DNA of 26,191 bases from an uncultured Eubacteriales bacterium (GCA_902475435.1 CABRZL010000023.1:1-26191); one strand, 5' to 3'. Counted from the first letter of the stretch, positions 1 to 6,398 are shown. Numbers and translations: made by a program. Notes: generated by a model from the letters alone, not told the origin.

Positions 1-12
1 TGTCAAGATTGG

Positions 13-36
13 TTGACACATTTTCCTCAAGGATTT
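13..36 (+). repeat. IS3 terminal inverted repeat, left
   Basis: TTGACA, seven unlike bases, then CTCAAGGATTT. The same pattern with the same seven-base spacing occurs inverted at 1319-1342, so these are the paired ends of the IS3 element. Confidence 0.8.
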
Positions 37-42
37 TGTATG

Positions 43-950
43 CTATGCTGCCTCTATTAGAGAATCATAGTATTGTTGTCGTTTTACCATCGGTGGGAGT
101 CCTCCGTTGGCGGAGCAGATCCGCCGGTTATTCCAATAGCTGATGAAATATCTCCAGATGATTGTCCTGAGTTCGTCCGTAGTCATTTTTCCGTATCATA
201 ACGGTCATACAGCAGTTCCGATTTCATCCTCGCCCACATACTTTCACAACGGGCATTATCGTGGCATCTGCCGCCTGCGCTGTTCATACTCTGCTGTATG
301 CCGTACTGCCGGATTGCATCCCGGTAAAGCTGGCTGGTGTACTGGCTCCCTCTGCCACTGTGGATAATGGCTCCTCGGATACCAGGGTATGCTTTTGCAG
401 CATTTTCCAGTGTCTGCACACATAACGGCGCCTTCATGTTGGTATCCATCGCCAGTCCAATCACACTGGCATCAAAACAGTCAAAAACAGCTGAAATATA
501 CAGTTTCCCATCACTGGCTTTAATCTCTGTGATATTGGTGAGACATTTGCTCAGCGGTTTCTCCGCATGAAAATCACGCTTTAAGAGATCGTCTGATTTT
601 TTGGCGTCCCTGTCCGCTTTTGTGATCCCGTTTGGCCTGTGTCTGGGATGCTGGCTGAGCCAGATCTCTTCCATGATGCGGTAAACCGTCCGTTTGCTAG
701 GAATATCTACATGTTCCGGATGCCTCCATGTCAATGCCTGATACATGCGGACCCGGCCATAGGTATCATTACATTCATCTTCTTCAAGAATCTCCCTCAT
801 GGCATCCGCCAGGGGTTGATATTTCCATGGACGGTCTTTATTGGCAAGATACTGGTAAAATCCCTGTCTACTGACATGAAGGGTTCTGCAGAAAAAGGCG
901 ATATTCCCTTTTAATGCGCCGTCTTCCGTTTTTAGAGCAATCAACTTCAT
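43..950 (-). pseudogene. IS3-family transposase OrfB, frameshifted and catalytically degraded
   Basis: The protein has the N-terminal HTH_21-like region of IS3 OrfB followed by an rve integrase core. Three defects are visible. (1) The first catalytic motif, normally TDIT, reads TNIT. (2) The second, normally HSDRGSQYTS, reads HSGRGSQYTS, so two of the three DDE residues are lost; the Glu in CESMWARMKSE remains. (3) The main frame stops at 183-185 just after a run of five A (minus strand, 186-190). In the next frame the expected C-terminal domain continues (DELRTIIWRYFISYWNNRR) to a stop at 43-45, so one A appears to be missing. The 5' junction with orfA has a similar one-base deficit at 958-962. 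A dead transposase is the best reading; sequencing error could explain the indels but not the two substitutions. Confidence 0.88.
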
Positions 951-969
951 TCTTTCGTTTTTGCTGACT

Positions 970-1284
970 TCAGACGGCTCGCAGCAAAAAAGCGCTGGCT
1001 TCCTCCAGAAAGTCGTTTTCTTTCTTCAAACGGCGGTTTTCTTTCTCCAGTTCCTTCACCTGCTGGCGAAGCCGGATAAGTTCCTCATTAAGCGTCATGG
1101 CACTTTGCGGGGTCTGTGAGCCGGCTCCAAGATCAAGACTGCCAAGACGGTTGGCCCGTACCCAGCCATACATGGTATTCTTGGGGATTCCCAGTTCTTT
1201 TGCAGCCTTAGCCTGTCCGATTTCTTTGGCGAGCTTCACTGCCTCTACTTTGTATTCGCGGTCATACTGTCTGTTTTCTGTCAT
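970..1284 (-). CDS. IS3-family transposase OrfA (HTH and leucine zipper)
   Basis: This 104-residue protein has an N-terminal helix-turn-helix of the HTH_Tnp_1 type (residues about 8-48, including AAKELGIPKNTMYGWV), which in IS3 elements binds the terminal repeats. A heptad-rich coiled coil follows at about 65-98 (EELIRLRQQVKELEKENRR), used for multimerisation. A ribosome-binding site (AAGGAG) lies just before the ATG. The C-terminus carries the T-rich slippery run where ribosomes normally shift to make the OrfAB fusion. The frame is intact, but its partner orfB is broken, so it probably no longer supports transposition. Confidence 0.88.
   Translation of the reverse strand: MTENRQYDREYKVEAVKLAKEIGQAKAAKELGIPKNTMYGWVRANRLGSLDLGAGSQTPQSAMTLNEELIRLRQQVKELEKENRRLKKENDFLEEASAFLLRAV
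985..991 (-). other. Putative -1 frameshift slippery site in orfA
   Basis: On the minus strand this is T TTT TTG in the orfA frame, a usable -1 slippery heptamer. After a -1 shift the reading becomes FFAASRLKSAK, the normal start of an IS3 fusion linker. It then hits a stop, because the A run at 958-962 is one base short of what is needed to enter the orfB frame. Confidence 0.6.
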
Positions 1285-1318
1285 TTTTGTTCACTCCTTA
1301 TTCTCTTGATTATATCTC

Positions 1319-1342
1319 AAATCCTTGAGTATGGAATGTCAA
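1319..1342 (-). repeat. IS3 terminal inverted repeat, right
   Basis: On the minus strand this reads TTGACA, seven bases, CTCAAGGATTT, matching the left repeat in both conserved blocks and in spacing. It lies just upstream of orfA, as expected for the promoter-proximal end of an IS3 element. Confidence 0.8.
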
Positions 1343-1356
1343 CTTTTTTATACCAC

Positions 1357-1701
1357 ATCATTCGTAACTTTCCCCGCCGCAGCTCCCTCGTCGGCTTTGC
1401 CGGTGTTGACCCGGCAGTCGATGACTCCGGCAAGAAGGTCGGCAACAGCAAGCCCGCTACGAAGCGCGGCTCCCCACATTTGCGCAAAAAACTGTTTCAG
1501 ATCATGACGATTTATCTGCGCCTGGCACCGCAGGATGAACCCGTATACCACTTCCTCGACAAGAAGCGCTCCGAGGGCAAGCCGTACTATGTCTACATGA
1601 CAGCCGGTGCAAACAAGTTCCTGCGCATCTACTACGCCCGTGTGAAGGAATGCATGGCAAATCTGGACGCGCCTGACGAGGACAGCGAAACAGCCAGATA
1701 A
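1357..1701 (+). pseudogene. IS110-family transposase, C-terminal remnant
   Basis: An open frame encodes only the last ~115 residues of an IS110/IS116/IS902-type transposase: SLVGFAGVDP, then the serine motif TKRGSPHLRK, then the conserved tail YVYMTAG.NKFLRIYYARVKE and a natural stop. The DEDD RuvC-like half is missing. Homology starts at about RNF (near 1360), next to the right end of the IS3 element, so that insertion probably truncated it. It is clearly related to the intact transposase at 2083-3294 but differs at many positions, so it comes from a different IS110 member. It has no start codon or RBS of its own. Confidence 0.85.
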
Positions 1702-1772
1702 TCTGCTTATGGACTCCTCTCAGCTGATGAACCATGTTGTTCACCGGCAGTTTTGCTATACCCTTTTTTACT

Positions 1773-1809
1773 CAAGTCCCGATTGAACTTTTCTTTCAAT
1801 TTGGACTTG
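1773..1809 (+). repeat. Long hairpin at the left side of the IS110 element
   Basis: Inverted repeat with two stacked stems: CAAGTCC pairs with GGACTTG, and inside it ATTGAA pairs with TTCAAT, separated by short internal loops. It lies between the remnant IS110 gene and the RNA-like region of the intact element, near the presumed left end. It could be the right end of the first element, the left end of the second, or the first stem of the non-coding RNA. Confidence 0.55.
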
Positions 1810-1830
1810 ACTTTTGCTAATATAAGATTA

Positions 1831-1965
1831 CAGGCAAGGCGCGGCAGCCAGCCGTGTCTTGTTCTATCTCATGCCTAAGCTACAATAAGGGGAGTAATTG
1901 GCCTGGCAAACTTGACTCTGGACTATCTACGTCCGTTAATAAAACTGTCAGCCATCCTCTTATTG
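1831..1965 (+). ncRNA. Candidate IS110 bridge RNA
   Basis: This is the non-coding 5' region of the intact IS110 element. Visible pairings: GGCAAGGCGCGGC (1833-1845) with GCCGTGTCTTGTT (1851-1863), which includes several G-U pairs. A long-range 11-bp stem joins CAATAAGGGGA (1883-1893) to TCCTCTTATTG (1955-1965). Inside it TTGAC (1912-1916) pairs with GTCAG (1947-1951), with a small GGAC/GTCC hairpin (1920-1934) in the internal loop. IS110-group elements are known to express a bridge RNA from this position, with loops pairing to target and donor DNA. Fold and position are seen; the function is inferred. Confidence 0.45.
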
Positions 1966-2082
1966 CAGCGTTCGGTTTAAGCAGGTTGGGCTTTGCGCTC
2001 GGTTTACCAAGCAAATAGAATCGGCAATGAGAAAACGATGGTCGCCACATTACAGATATTTCTTTTGCTTGGAGGAATGCTA

Positions 2083-3294
2083 ATGAATGCTGTAGGAATC
2101 GATGTTTCAAAAGGGAAAAGTATGGTTGCCGTTATGCGACCGTTTGGAGAACTCGTGGTAAAACCGTTTGAAGTTCACCACACTGCCAATGAGCTTAAAG
2201 AACTGGCAGATCTTCTGCGTAACCTGGACGGCGAAGTTCGGATTATTATGGAGTTTACAGGTCGTTATTATCAGCCCATAGCCCGGTACCTCGTTGAGGC
2301 CGGTTTCTTTGTGTGTGTTGTCCATGCGAAACTCATACATGATTTTGGAAACAACTCAATTCGTAAAGTCAAAACCGATAGAGCAGACGCAATCAAGATT
2401 GCCAACTATGGCCTTTCCAATTGGATTTCCCTTAAGCGATATACGCCTGAGGATGAAACCCGATTGCTATTGAAAACCTGTAATCGCCAGTATAATCAGT
2501 ACCTGAAAATGAAAGTGGCTCTAAAAAACAATCTGGTTGCAATCCTTGATCAGACTTTCTCCGGCTTGAATGAGATGTTTACCAGTCCTGTGAGAGCAGA
2601 TGGGCACGAAAAATGGGTTGATTTCGCAGAAAAATTCTGGCACTGCGAAATCGTTTCTTCTATGAGCAAAACGAAATTTATCTCCCAGTACAGTAAATGG
2701 TGCCAAAAGCATGGATATAATCGCAGCGAGAGCAAGGCAACTGCGCTCTATGAGCTTGCCTTAAATCAGGTTGCTACGTTGCCGCCTACGGAACAAACGA
2801 AGGATTTAATTGTTCAGGCCATCTCCCAACTGAATTTTGTCTCTGTCTCACTGGCTGAGTTGCGCAGGCAGATGCAACAGTTGGCCGCATCTTTGCCGGA
2901 GTACCCTGTCGTCCTTGCCATGAGTGGTGTTGGAGAGACTTTGGGACCTCAACTCATTGCGGAAATTGGAGATGTGCGCCGCTTTTCCCACAAGGGTGCT
3001 CTCGTAGCTTTCGCTGGAGTAGATGCGCCTCCGTTTCAATCCGGTGTCTTTGAGTCCGCCAGTCGAAGCATATCTAAACGTGGCTCACCGGCATTGCGTA
3101 AAACCCTCTTTCAAATTGTGAAAAGCATTCTAAAAAATTCTCCATCTGATGATGCTGTTTACCAGTTTCTTGACAGAAAGCGTGCGGAAGAGAAACATTA
3201 TTACGTTTACATGGTTGCTGGCTGTAACAAGTTCTTGCGCATCTATTACGCTCGTGTGAAAGAATATCTGGTCTCTCTGGAAGTAGCATCTTAA
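2083..3294 (+). CDS. IS110-family transposase (DEDD RuvC-like recombinase)
   Basis: This 403-residue protein is of usual IS110 length. The N-terminal RuvC-like domain shows the DEDD set: D7 in GIDVSK, E57 in MEFTG, and D99 and D102 in KTDRADA. A helical linker follows at about 120-270. The C-terminal Tnp_20 domain carries GVGETLGPQLIAEIGDVRRF and the serine motif SKRGSPALRK (S335 the likely nucleophile), ending with the YYVYMVAG.NKFLRIYYARVKE tail. The start is set at 2083 because GGAGG (2071-2075) lies seven bases upstream; longer in-frame starts at 1993 or 2077 would run through the structured region or sit too close to the RBS. All key residues are present, so it is probably functional. 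Known members recombine DNA under bridge-RNA guidance. Confidence 0.92.
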   Translation: MNAVGIDVSKGKSMVAVMRPFGELVVKPFEVHHTANELKELADLLRNLDGEVRIIMEFTGRYYQPIARYLVEAGFFVCVVHAKLIHDFGNNSIRKVKTDRADAIKIANYGLSNWISLKRYTPEDETRLLLKTCNRQYNQYLKMKVALKNNLVAILDQTFSGLNEMFTSPVRADGHEKWVDFAEKFWHCEIVSSMSKTKFISQYSKWCQKHGYNRSESKATALYELALNQVATLPPTEQTKDLIVQAISQLNFVSVSLAELRRQMQQLAASLPEYPVVLAMSGVGETLGPQLIAEIGDVRRFSHKGALVAFAGVDAPPFQSGVFESASRSISKRGSPALRKTLFQIVKSILKNSPSDDAVYQFLDRKRAEEKHYYVYMVAGCNKFLRIYYARVKEYLVSLEVAS

Positions 3295-3433
3295 TCTAAA
3301 GCGATCCTGCTTCATTTGGCCAGCGCAAAAATCTCGGGTGCGGTGGCTTAATTCTTTATACCATTTTTGCTTCCTAAAATTTATTCCTTCCCCCTTGACT
3401 TTCCTTTGCAGGTTTTGTTAGCAGGTCTTTCCG

Positions 3434-3482
3434 AAAATAGAAAAGCCTCTGCATTTCGACATTCCGTCCGAAATGCAGGGGC
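3434..3482 (-). terminator. Leftward rho-independent terminator-like hairpin
   Basis: A 14-bp inverted repeat (arms 3445-3458 and 3469-3482, core CTGCATTTCG/CGAAATGCAG) is followed on the minus strand by TTTTCTATTTT. It could stop leftward transcripts from the tRNA cluster before they enter the IS110 element. The 3295-3850 interval otherwise holds the IS110 3' end and two further hairpins, with no convincing gene. Confidence 0.6.
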
Positions 3483-3630
3483 AGGCCAAAGTGGATCTAT
3501 GAAAACAGCCGCAGCTGGAATTTTAATATTTGGCAGGACTCAACTCAGCAATGAATTTAGCAAATCCACTGAAAATGATCGCGCAAATCCAGCAGATCCA
3601 ACAAACTTTATGATTTGGCTCAGAAAACGC

Positions 3631-3676
3631 AAAAAGGCCGCCAGCAACACGCAAAATTGTGTGCTGCCGACGGCCT
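3631..3676 (-). terminator. Leftward rho-independent terminator
   Basis: A broken stem (AGGCCG/CGGCCT at 3635-3640 and 3671-3676, then CAGCA/TGCTG and ACAC/GTGT) is followed on the minus strand by five T, GCG and four T. GC-rich stem plus T tract is the classical form. It lies downstream of the leftward tRNA cluster. Confidence 0.7.
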
Positions 3677-3782
3677 GAAATTGTGAATCATGGGCAAAAA
3701 GCGCTTAAAAGAGGTTCAAATCCATTCCGTTCCCGCCAAAACGCTTTTTGCATCTATGGATAGACGGTGTGTTTTGCCCCTC

Positions 3783-3834
3783 AAAAAAGCCCGGAAAACG
3801 TTGATACAGCTAGCCTTCTGGGGCTAGCTGCATC
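3783..3834 (-). terminator. Hairpin just downstream of tRNA-Cys, possible first terminator
   Basis: On the minus strand GATGCAGCTAGCC (3822-3834) pairs with GGCTAGCTGTATC (3803-3815). The only imperfection is a G-U pair, which would be a mismatch on the plus strand, so the structure belongs to the leftward transcript. T-rich runs follow (AACGTTTTCC, then six T by 3783). It starts 18 bases after the CCA end of tRNA-Cys. Confidence 0.5.
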
Positions 3835-3852
3835 TATAGCGTTTTGCTAATA

Positions 3853-3927
3853 TGGAGGTACCACCCAGATTTGAACTGGGGAATCGGGGTTTTGCAGACC
3901 CCTGCCTTACCGCTTGGCTATGGTACC
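3853..3927 (-). tRNA. tRNA-Cys (GCA)
   Basis: The cloverleaf is complete: acceptor GGTACCA/TGGTACC, anticodon loop CTGCAAA with anticodon GCA, T-loop GTTCAAATC, discriminator T and an encoded CCA. It is the last of five leftward tRNA genes. Confidence 0.96.
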
Positions 3928-3967
3928 ATATAGGGAAAGGAGTACGCACTGTACTCCTTTCAGTTTT

Positions 3968-4043
3968 TGGAGCGGGTGACGAGGCTCGAACTCGCTACCT
4001 CCACCTTGGCAAGGTGGCGCTCTACCAGATGAGCTACACCCGC
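3968..4043 (-). tRNA. tRNA-Gly (GCC)
   Basis: Acceptor GCGGGTG pairs with CACCCGC. The anticodon loop TTGCCAA gives GCC, the T-loop is GTTCGAGCC, the discriminator is T, and CCA is encoded. Confidence 0.96.
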
Positions 4044-4047
4044 AGAA

Positions 4048-4123
4048 TGGTGCCTCCGGTCGGAATCGAACCAACGACACGGGGATTTTCAGTCCCCTGC
4101 TCTACCGACTGAGCTACAGAGGC
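4048..4123 (-). tRNA. tRNA-Phe (GAA)
   Basis: Acceptor GCCTCTG pairs with CGGAGGC (one G-U pair). The anticodon loop CTGAAAA gives GAA, the T-loop is GTTCGATTC, the discriminator is A, and CCA is encoded. Only four bases separate it from tRNA-Gly. Confidence 0.96.
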
Positions 4124-4126
4124 ATA

Positions 4127-4156
4127 TTTTAAGCTGAGCCGTCGCTCAGCTTAAAA
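4127..4156 (-). other. Perfect 13-bp palindromic hairpin between tRNA-Phe and tRNA-Asp
   Basis: TTTTAAGCTGAGC, a four-base loop, then GCTCAGCTTAAAA. The T run is on the 5' side and the A run on the 3' side on both strands, so it lacks the trailing U tract of a terminator. It is more likely a spacer hairpin in the tRNA precursor, perhaps an RNase processing signal. Confidence 0.6.
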
Positions 4157-4159
4157 TGC

Positions 4160-4236
4160 TGGCGACCCGGATCGGGCTCGAACCGACGACCTCTAGCGTG
4201 ACAGGCTAGCGTTCTAACCAACTGAACTACCGGGCC
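4160..4236 (-). tRNA. tRNA-Asp (GTC)
   Basis: Acceptor GGCCCGG pairs with CCGGGTC. The anticodon loop CTGTCAC gives GTC, the T-loop is GTTCGAGCC, the discriminator is G, and CCA is encoded. Confidence 0.96.
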
Positions 4237-4244
4237 ATATTTCA

Positions 4245-4320
4245 TGGTGGGAACAACAGGGCTCGAACCTGTGACCCCTTGCTTGTAAGGCAAGTGCTCT
4301 CCCAGCTGAGCTATGCTCCC
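4245..4320 (-). tRNA. tRNA-Val (TAC)
   Basis: Acceptor GGGAGCA pairs with TGTTCCC. The anticodon loop CTTACAA gives TAC, the T-loop is GTTCGAGCC, the discriminator is A, and CCA is encoded. It is the promoter-proximal gene of the cluster. Confidence 0.96.
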
Positions 4321-4369
4321 AAATGCGCTTTGTACAGATTTTTTACTGTACCCCTCAAGCGACGATGAT

Positions 4370-4398
4370 ATTATACTCATGATTCCCCCCTTTGTCAA
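4370..4398 (-). promoter_or_regulatory. Consensus sigma-A promoter of the tRNA cluster
   Basis: On the minus strand TTGACA (4393-4398), a 17-base spacer and TATAAT (4370-4375) match the sigma-A consensus at every position with ideal spacing. Transcription would start near 4363, about 43 bases before tRNA-Val. A promoter this strong fits a stable-RNA operon. Confidence 0.9.
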
Positions 4399-4457
4399 GC
4401 ATAAATTTTACGTTTTATATCTTTTTTTAAAGGAATCTTTCGCACTCCAGAAATTCA

Positions 4458-5342
4458 TCAATTCAACGCATTTTGCAGCAGCACTTCCAATTCTGCTGGT
4501 GTAAAAACATACTCTTCATCACAAAATTGGCAACCAACAGAAATATCCTTTCCCTCGTCAATAATCTCTCTCAATTCCTTTTCTCCCAAACTGATCAGCG
4601 TAGATTCCACCCGATGACGGCTGCAATAACACTTATAACATATGGAACTTTCTTCCAAAACATCCACTTTCATTCCATCTAACACACGGAAAATGATTTC
4701 CTGAGGCGTGAGTCCATCCTTCATCATACTCGACACATTGCCGGTTTTTTTCACGCTATTCTCTAACTGATCAATCAATTGATCCGGTGCCCCAGGCAAT
4801 AGCTGAAGTAAATATCCTCCTGCTACATCTACTGTTTGATCCCGATTTAAAAGTACGCCCAGCGCACACACTGTGGGAATCTGCTCACTTTCTACAAAGT
4901 AAGCCGCTATATCCTCGGCAATTTCCCCGCCAAGCAGCTCTACTGTTCCCACATAAGGCTCTTTCATGTGGAGATCCCGGATCAATGTCAGCGTACCCTG
5001 ATTTCCAACAGCAGCGCCAACATCCAACTTTCCCTGGTACTTTTCCATCAATGCAACCTGTGGATTTTCCACGTAACCTCTGGGATTTCCCGCAGGATCT
5101 GATGTCGCCAGCAACGTACCCAATGGTCCATTTCCTTTGATAATCAGTGTGATACTTCCCTCTTCGATCTTTTGCATGTTTCCAATCATACTGGCCGCCG
5201 CCAACACACGTCCCAGGGCCGCAGTTGCTACCGCTGTAGTTTGATGAATATCCCGGGCACGCCGGGTGATTTCCGTCGTATCCACCGCCGTGATCTTCAC
5301 AAACCCATCTCGCGTCATCGCTCGTACCAACTTATCTCCCAT
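4458..5342 (-). CDS. hslO: Hsp33 redox-regulated molecular chaperone
   Basis: This 294-residue protein matches the full length of Hsp33. Family members are cytosolic holdases switched on by oxidative unfolding. The N-terminal substrate-binding domain spans about 1-225. The C-terminal redox switch has the Zn-binding cysteines in the expected CxC (C238, C240) and CxxC (C271, C274) pattern, with an extra Cys at 235. An AAAGGAGTGAGG ribosome site precedes the ATG. It is third in a leftward operon, seven bases after the methyltransferase gene and two genes after yerC. No terminator is visible between its stop and the tRNA promoter. Confidence 0.95.
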   Translation of the reverse strand: MGDKLVRAMTRDGFVKITAVDTTEITRRARDIHQTTAVATAALGRVLAAASMIGNMQKIEEGSITLIIKGNGPLGTLLATSDPAGNPRGYVENPQVALMEKYQGKLDVGAAVGNQGTLTLIRDLHMKEPYVGTVELLGGEIAEDIAAYFVESEQIPTVCALGVLLNRDQTVDVAGGYLLQLLPGAPDQLIDQLENSVKKTGNVSSMMKDGLTPQEIIFRVLDGMKVDVLEESSICYKCYCSRHRVESTLISLGEKELREIIDEGKDISVGCQFCDEEYVFTPAELEVLLQNALN

Positions 5343-5349
5343 CTGGACC

Positions 5350-6093
5350 TCACTCCTTTATTGCAGTAATGAATACCCGCTCGTCTATAGGCCCTGGTGC
5401 CGCCATAGTCCTATCTCCAAAAAAGCGAATATTTCGGAACCCGATACGGTCCATTTGCAACCGTAACCAGCGCAAACGGTAGGCATATTCATAGTGCTCT
5501 TCCCGCGCCCGCCTCCACAGTGCTCCATCCCGTGTAAAAATATCCATTCCATAAAAACAGATATTCTCTTCTCTGTCAAACTCCGTACGCCAAATACAGC
5601 AGACATCTTCCGTTTCGTCCATGAAGATCTGTCCGTCAAATGCCATCAGCTGTTTTCGGGGCCTCACGTCATAGATCAACATACCGCCGGGCGTTAATGC
5701 TTTATAAAAGCATTGAAGCGCTGACACGCCATCCACCGGATCAAGCAGATAATTAAAGCTGTCCAGCATGCAAACAAGTCCGTCCACCGGCTGGGCTATT
5801 TGAAAATCAGCCATATTCCCCTGTAAAAATAGCGGGGAATTTCCATGCATTTTTCTTGATTTTTGTCGGGCTCGAACTAGCATGTCTTCACTGATATCCA
5901 TCCCCAGCGTTTCAACCCCTCTTGCCGCAAACAACATGCTTAGACTGCCTGTACCGCATGCCATATCCAGCAACCGCCGCAGCTTTACATGCCCTTCCCG
6001 GAAATGCCACATGAGATACTCATAGAGTCCGCGATAATCCACATCCTCTGTGAGGCTATCATAATAGTCAGCTAACACACCATAAGCGCTCAT
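5350..6093 (-). CDS. Class I SAM-dependent methyltransferase
   Basis: This 247-residue protein has a Rossmann methyltransferase fold. Motif I is LLDMACGTGS (D43 to G49), the acidic end of strand 2 is GMDIS, and GNMADF and CMLDSFNYL follow as motifs II/III. It resembles small-molecule or ubiE-like methyltransferases found beside housekeeping genes in Clostridia; the substrate cannot be told. The start is placed at MSAYG because its ATG overlaps the stop of the upstream gene as ATGA (6090-6093). A longer in-frame extension to 6165 lies wholly inside yerC and is unlikely to be used. Translation is probably coupled to yerC. Confidence 0.88.
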   Translation of the reverse strand: MSAYGVLADYYDSLTEDVDYRGLYEYLMWHFREGHVKLRRLLDMACGTGSLSMLFAARGVETLGMDISEDMLVRARQKSRKMHGNSPLFLQGNMADFQIAQPVDGLVCMLDSFNYLLDPVDGVSALQCFYKALTPGGMLIYDVRPRKQLMAFDGQIFMDETEDVCCIWRTEFDREENICFYGMDIFTRDGALWRRAREEHYEYAYRLRWLRLQMDRIGFRNIRFFGDRTMAAPGPIDERVFITAIKE

Positions 6094-6398
6094 TTTTGTT
6101 CTTCCGCCTCTGTCCGCATCCGATCCAATACCGTACGGTATCCCCCAGCGCCATAATTCAGGCAACGCTTAACCCGGCTTACTGTAGCGCTGCTGACCCC
6201 TGTTTTCTCCAACACATCATTGTATATGCTTCCATTATCCAACAGCATAGCCACTTCAAACCGCTGCTCCATCGCCATTTGCTCCGACACTGTGCAAAGA
6301 TCCTCAAAGAAAGCATAACATTCCTCTGGCGTCTGAAGCGTCAGCAATGCCTGATACAACGCAGCGGATTTGTCACTTCCCTTTCCATGGCTGTTCAT
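6090..6398 (-). CDS. yerC: YerC/YecD-type TrpR-family transcriptional regulator
   Basis: This 102-residue protein is typical of the YerC/YecD branch of the TrpR superfamily. An N-terminal helical part (LYQALLTLQTPEECYAFFEDLCT) precedes a DNA-binding helix-turn-helix, EKTGVSSATVSRVKRCLNYG. Family knowledge: YerC-type proteins in Gram-positive bacteria have been linked to repression of histidine genes (HisR). A complete his operon with a palindromic promoter site lies 10 kb away. The start is taken at MNSHG (6398), for which AAAGGTG is well spaced; an ATG two codons upstream (6404) sits too close to that site. It heads the yerC-methyltransferase-hslO operon. Confidence 0.88.
   Translation of the reverse strand: MNSHGKGSDKSAALYQALLTLQTPEECYAFFEDLCTVSEQMAMEQRFEVAMLLDNGSIYNDVLEKTGVSSATVSRVKRCLNYGAGGYRTVLDRMRTEAEEQK

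Larger units (their letters stand above)
13..1342 (-). mobile_element. Decayed IS3-family insertion sequence
   Basis: About 1.33 kb bounded by imperfect terminal inverted repeats and holding the usual IS3 pair, orfA (helix-turn-helix) and orfB (DDE integrase-like), both on the minus strand. Size and layout fit the IS3 family, which transposes by copy-out/paste-in using an OrfAB frameshift fusion. This copy looks inactive: orfB carries two apparent one-base deletions and lacks two of the three catalytic acidic residues. The exact tips are uncertain because no target-site duplication is obvious beside the inverted repeats, and the left edge lies only 12 bases inside the window. Confidence 0.85.
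1764..3366 (+). mobile_element. Apparently intact IS110-family element (ends approximate)
   Basis: It comprises a full-length IS110-type DEDD transposase preceded by about 310 bases of structured non-coding DNA and followed by about 70 bases. A long 5' end and short 3' end are the arrangement of the IS110 group, as opposed to the IS1111 group. IS110 elements lack long terminal inverted repeats, so the ends cannot be fixed by eye. The limits given rest on a shared TATACC plus T-rich string found 56 bases after the stop of the truncated copy (1757) and 63 bases after this one (3357). Confidence 0.5.

Noticed and set aside
1502..1744. An 80-codon minus-strand frame over the IS110 remnant
   Set aside because: It is antisense to a clear transposase remnant and has no family resemblance or RBS.
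3367..3678. A 103-codon open frame downstream of the IS110 element
   Set aside because: It runs through two terminator-like hairpins, has no RBS, and its low-complexity translation resembles no family.
3711..3738. tRNA 3'-end-like string (GGTTCAAATCC ... CCCGCCA) on the plus strand
   Set aside because: The T stem pairs poorly, spacing to CCA is off by a base, and no D or anticodon arm lies upstream. At most a decayed tRNA end or attachment-site scar.
3852..4398. Open frames over the tRNA cluster on both strands
   Set aside because: They are artefacts of reading tRNA sequence as codons; five good cloverleaves explain the region.
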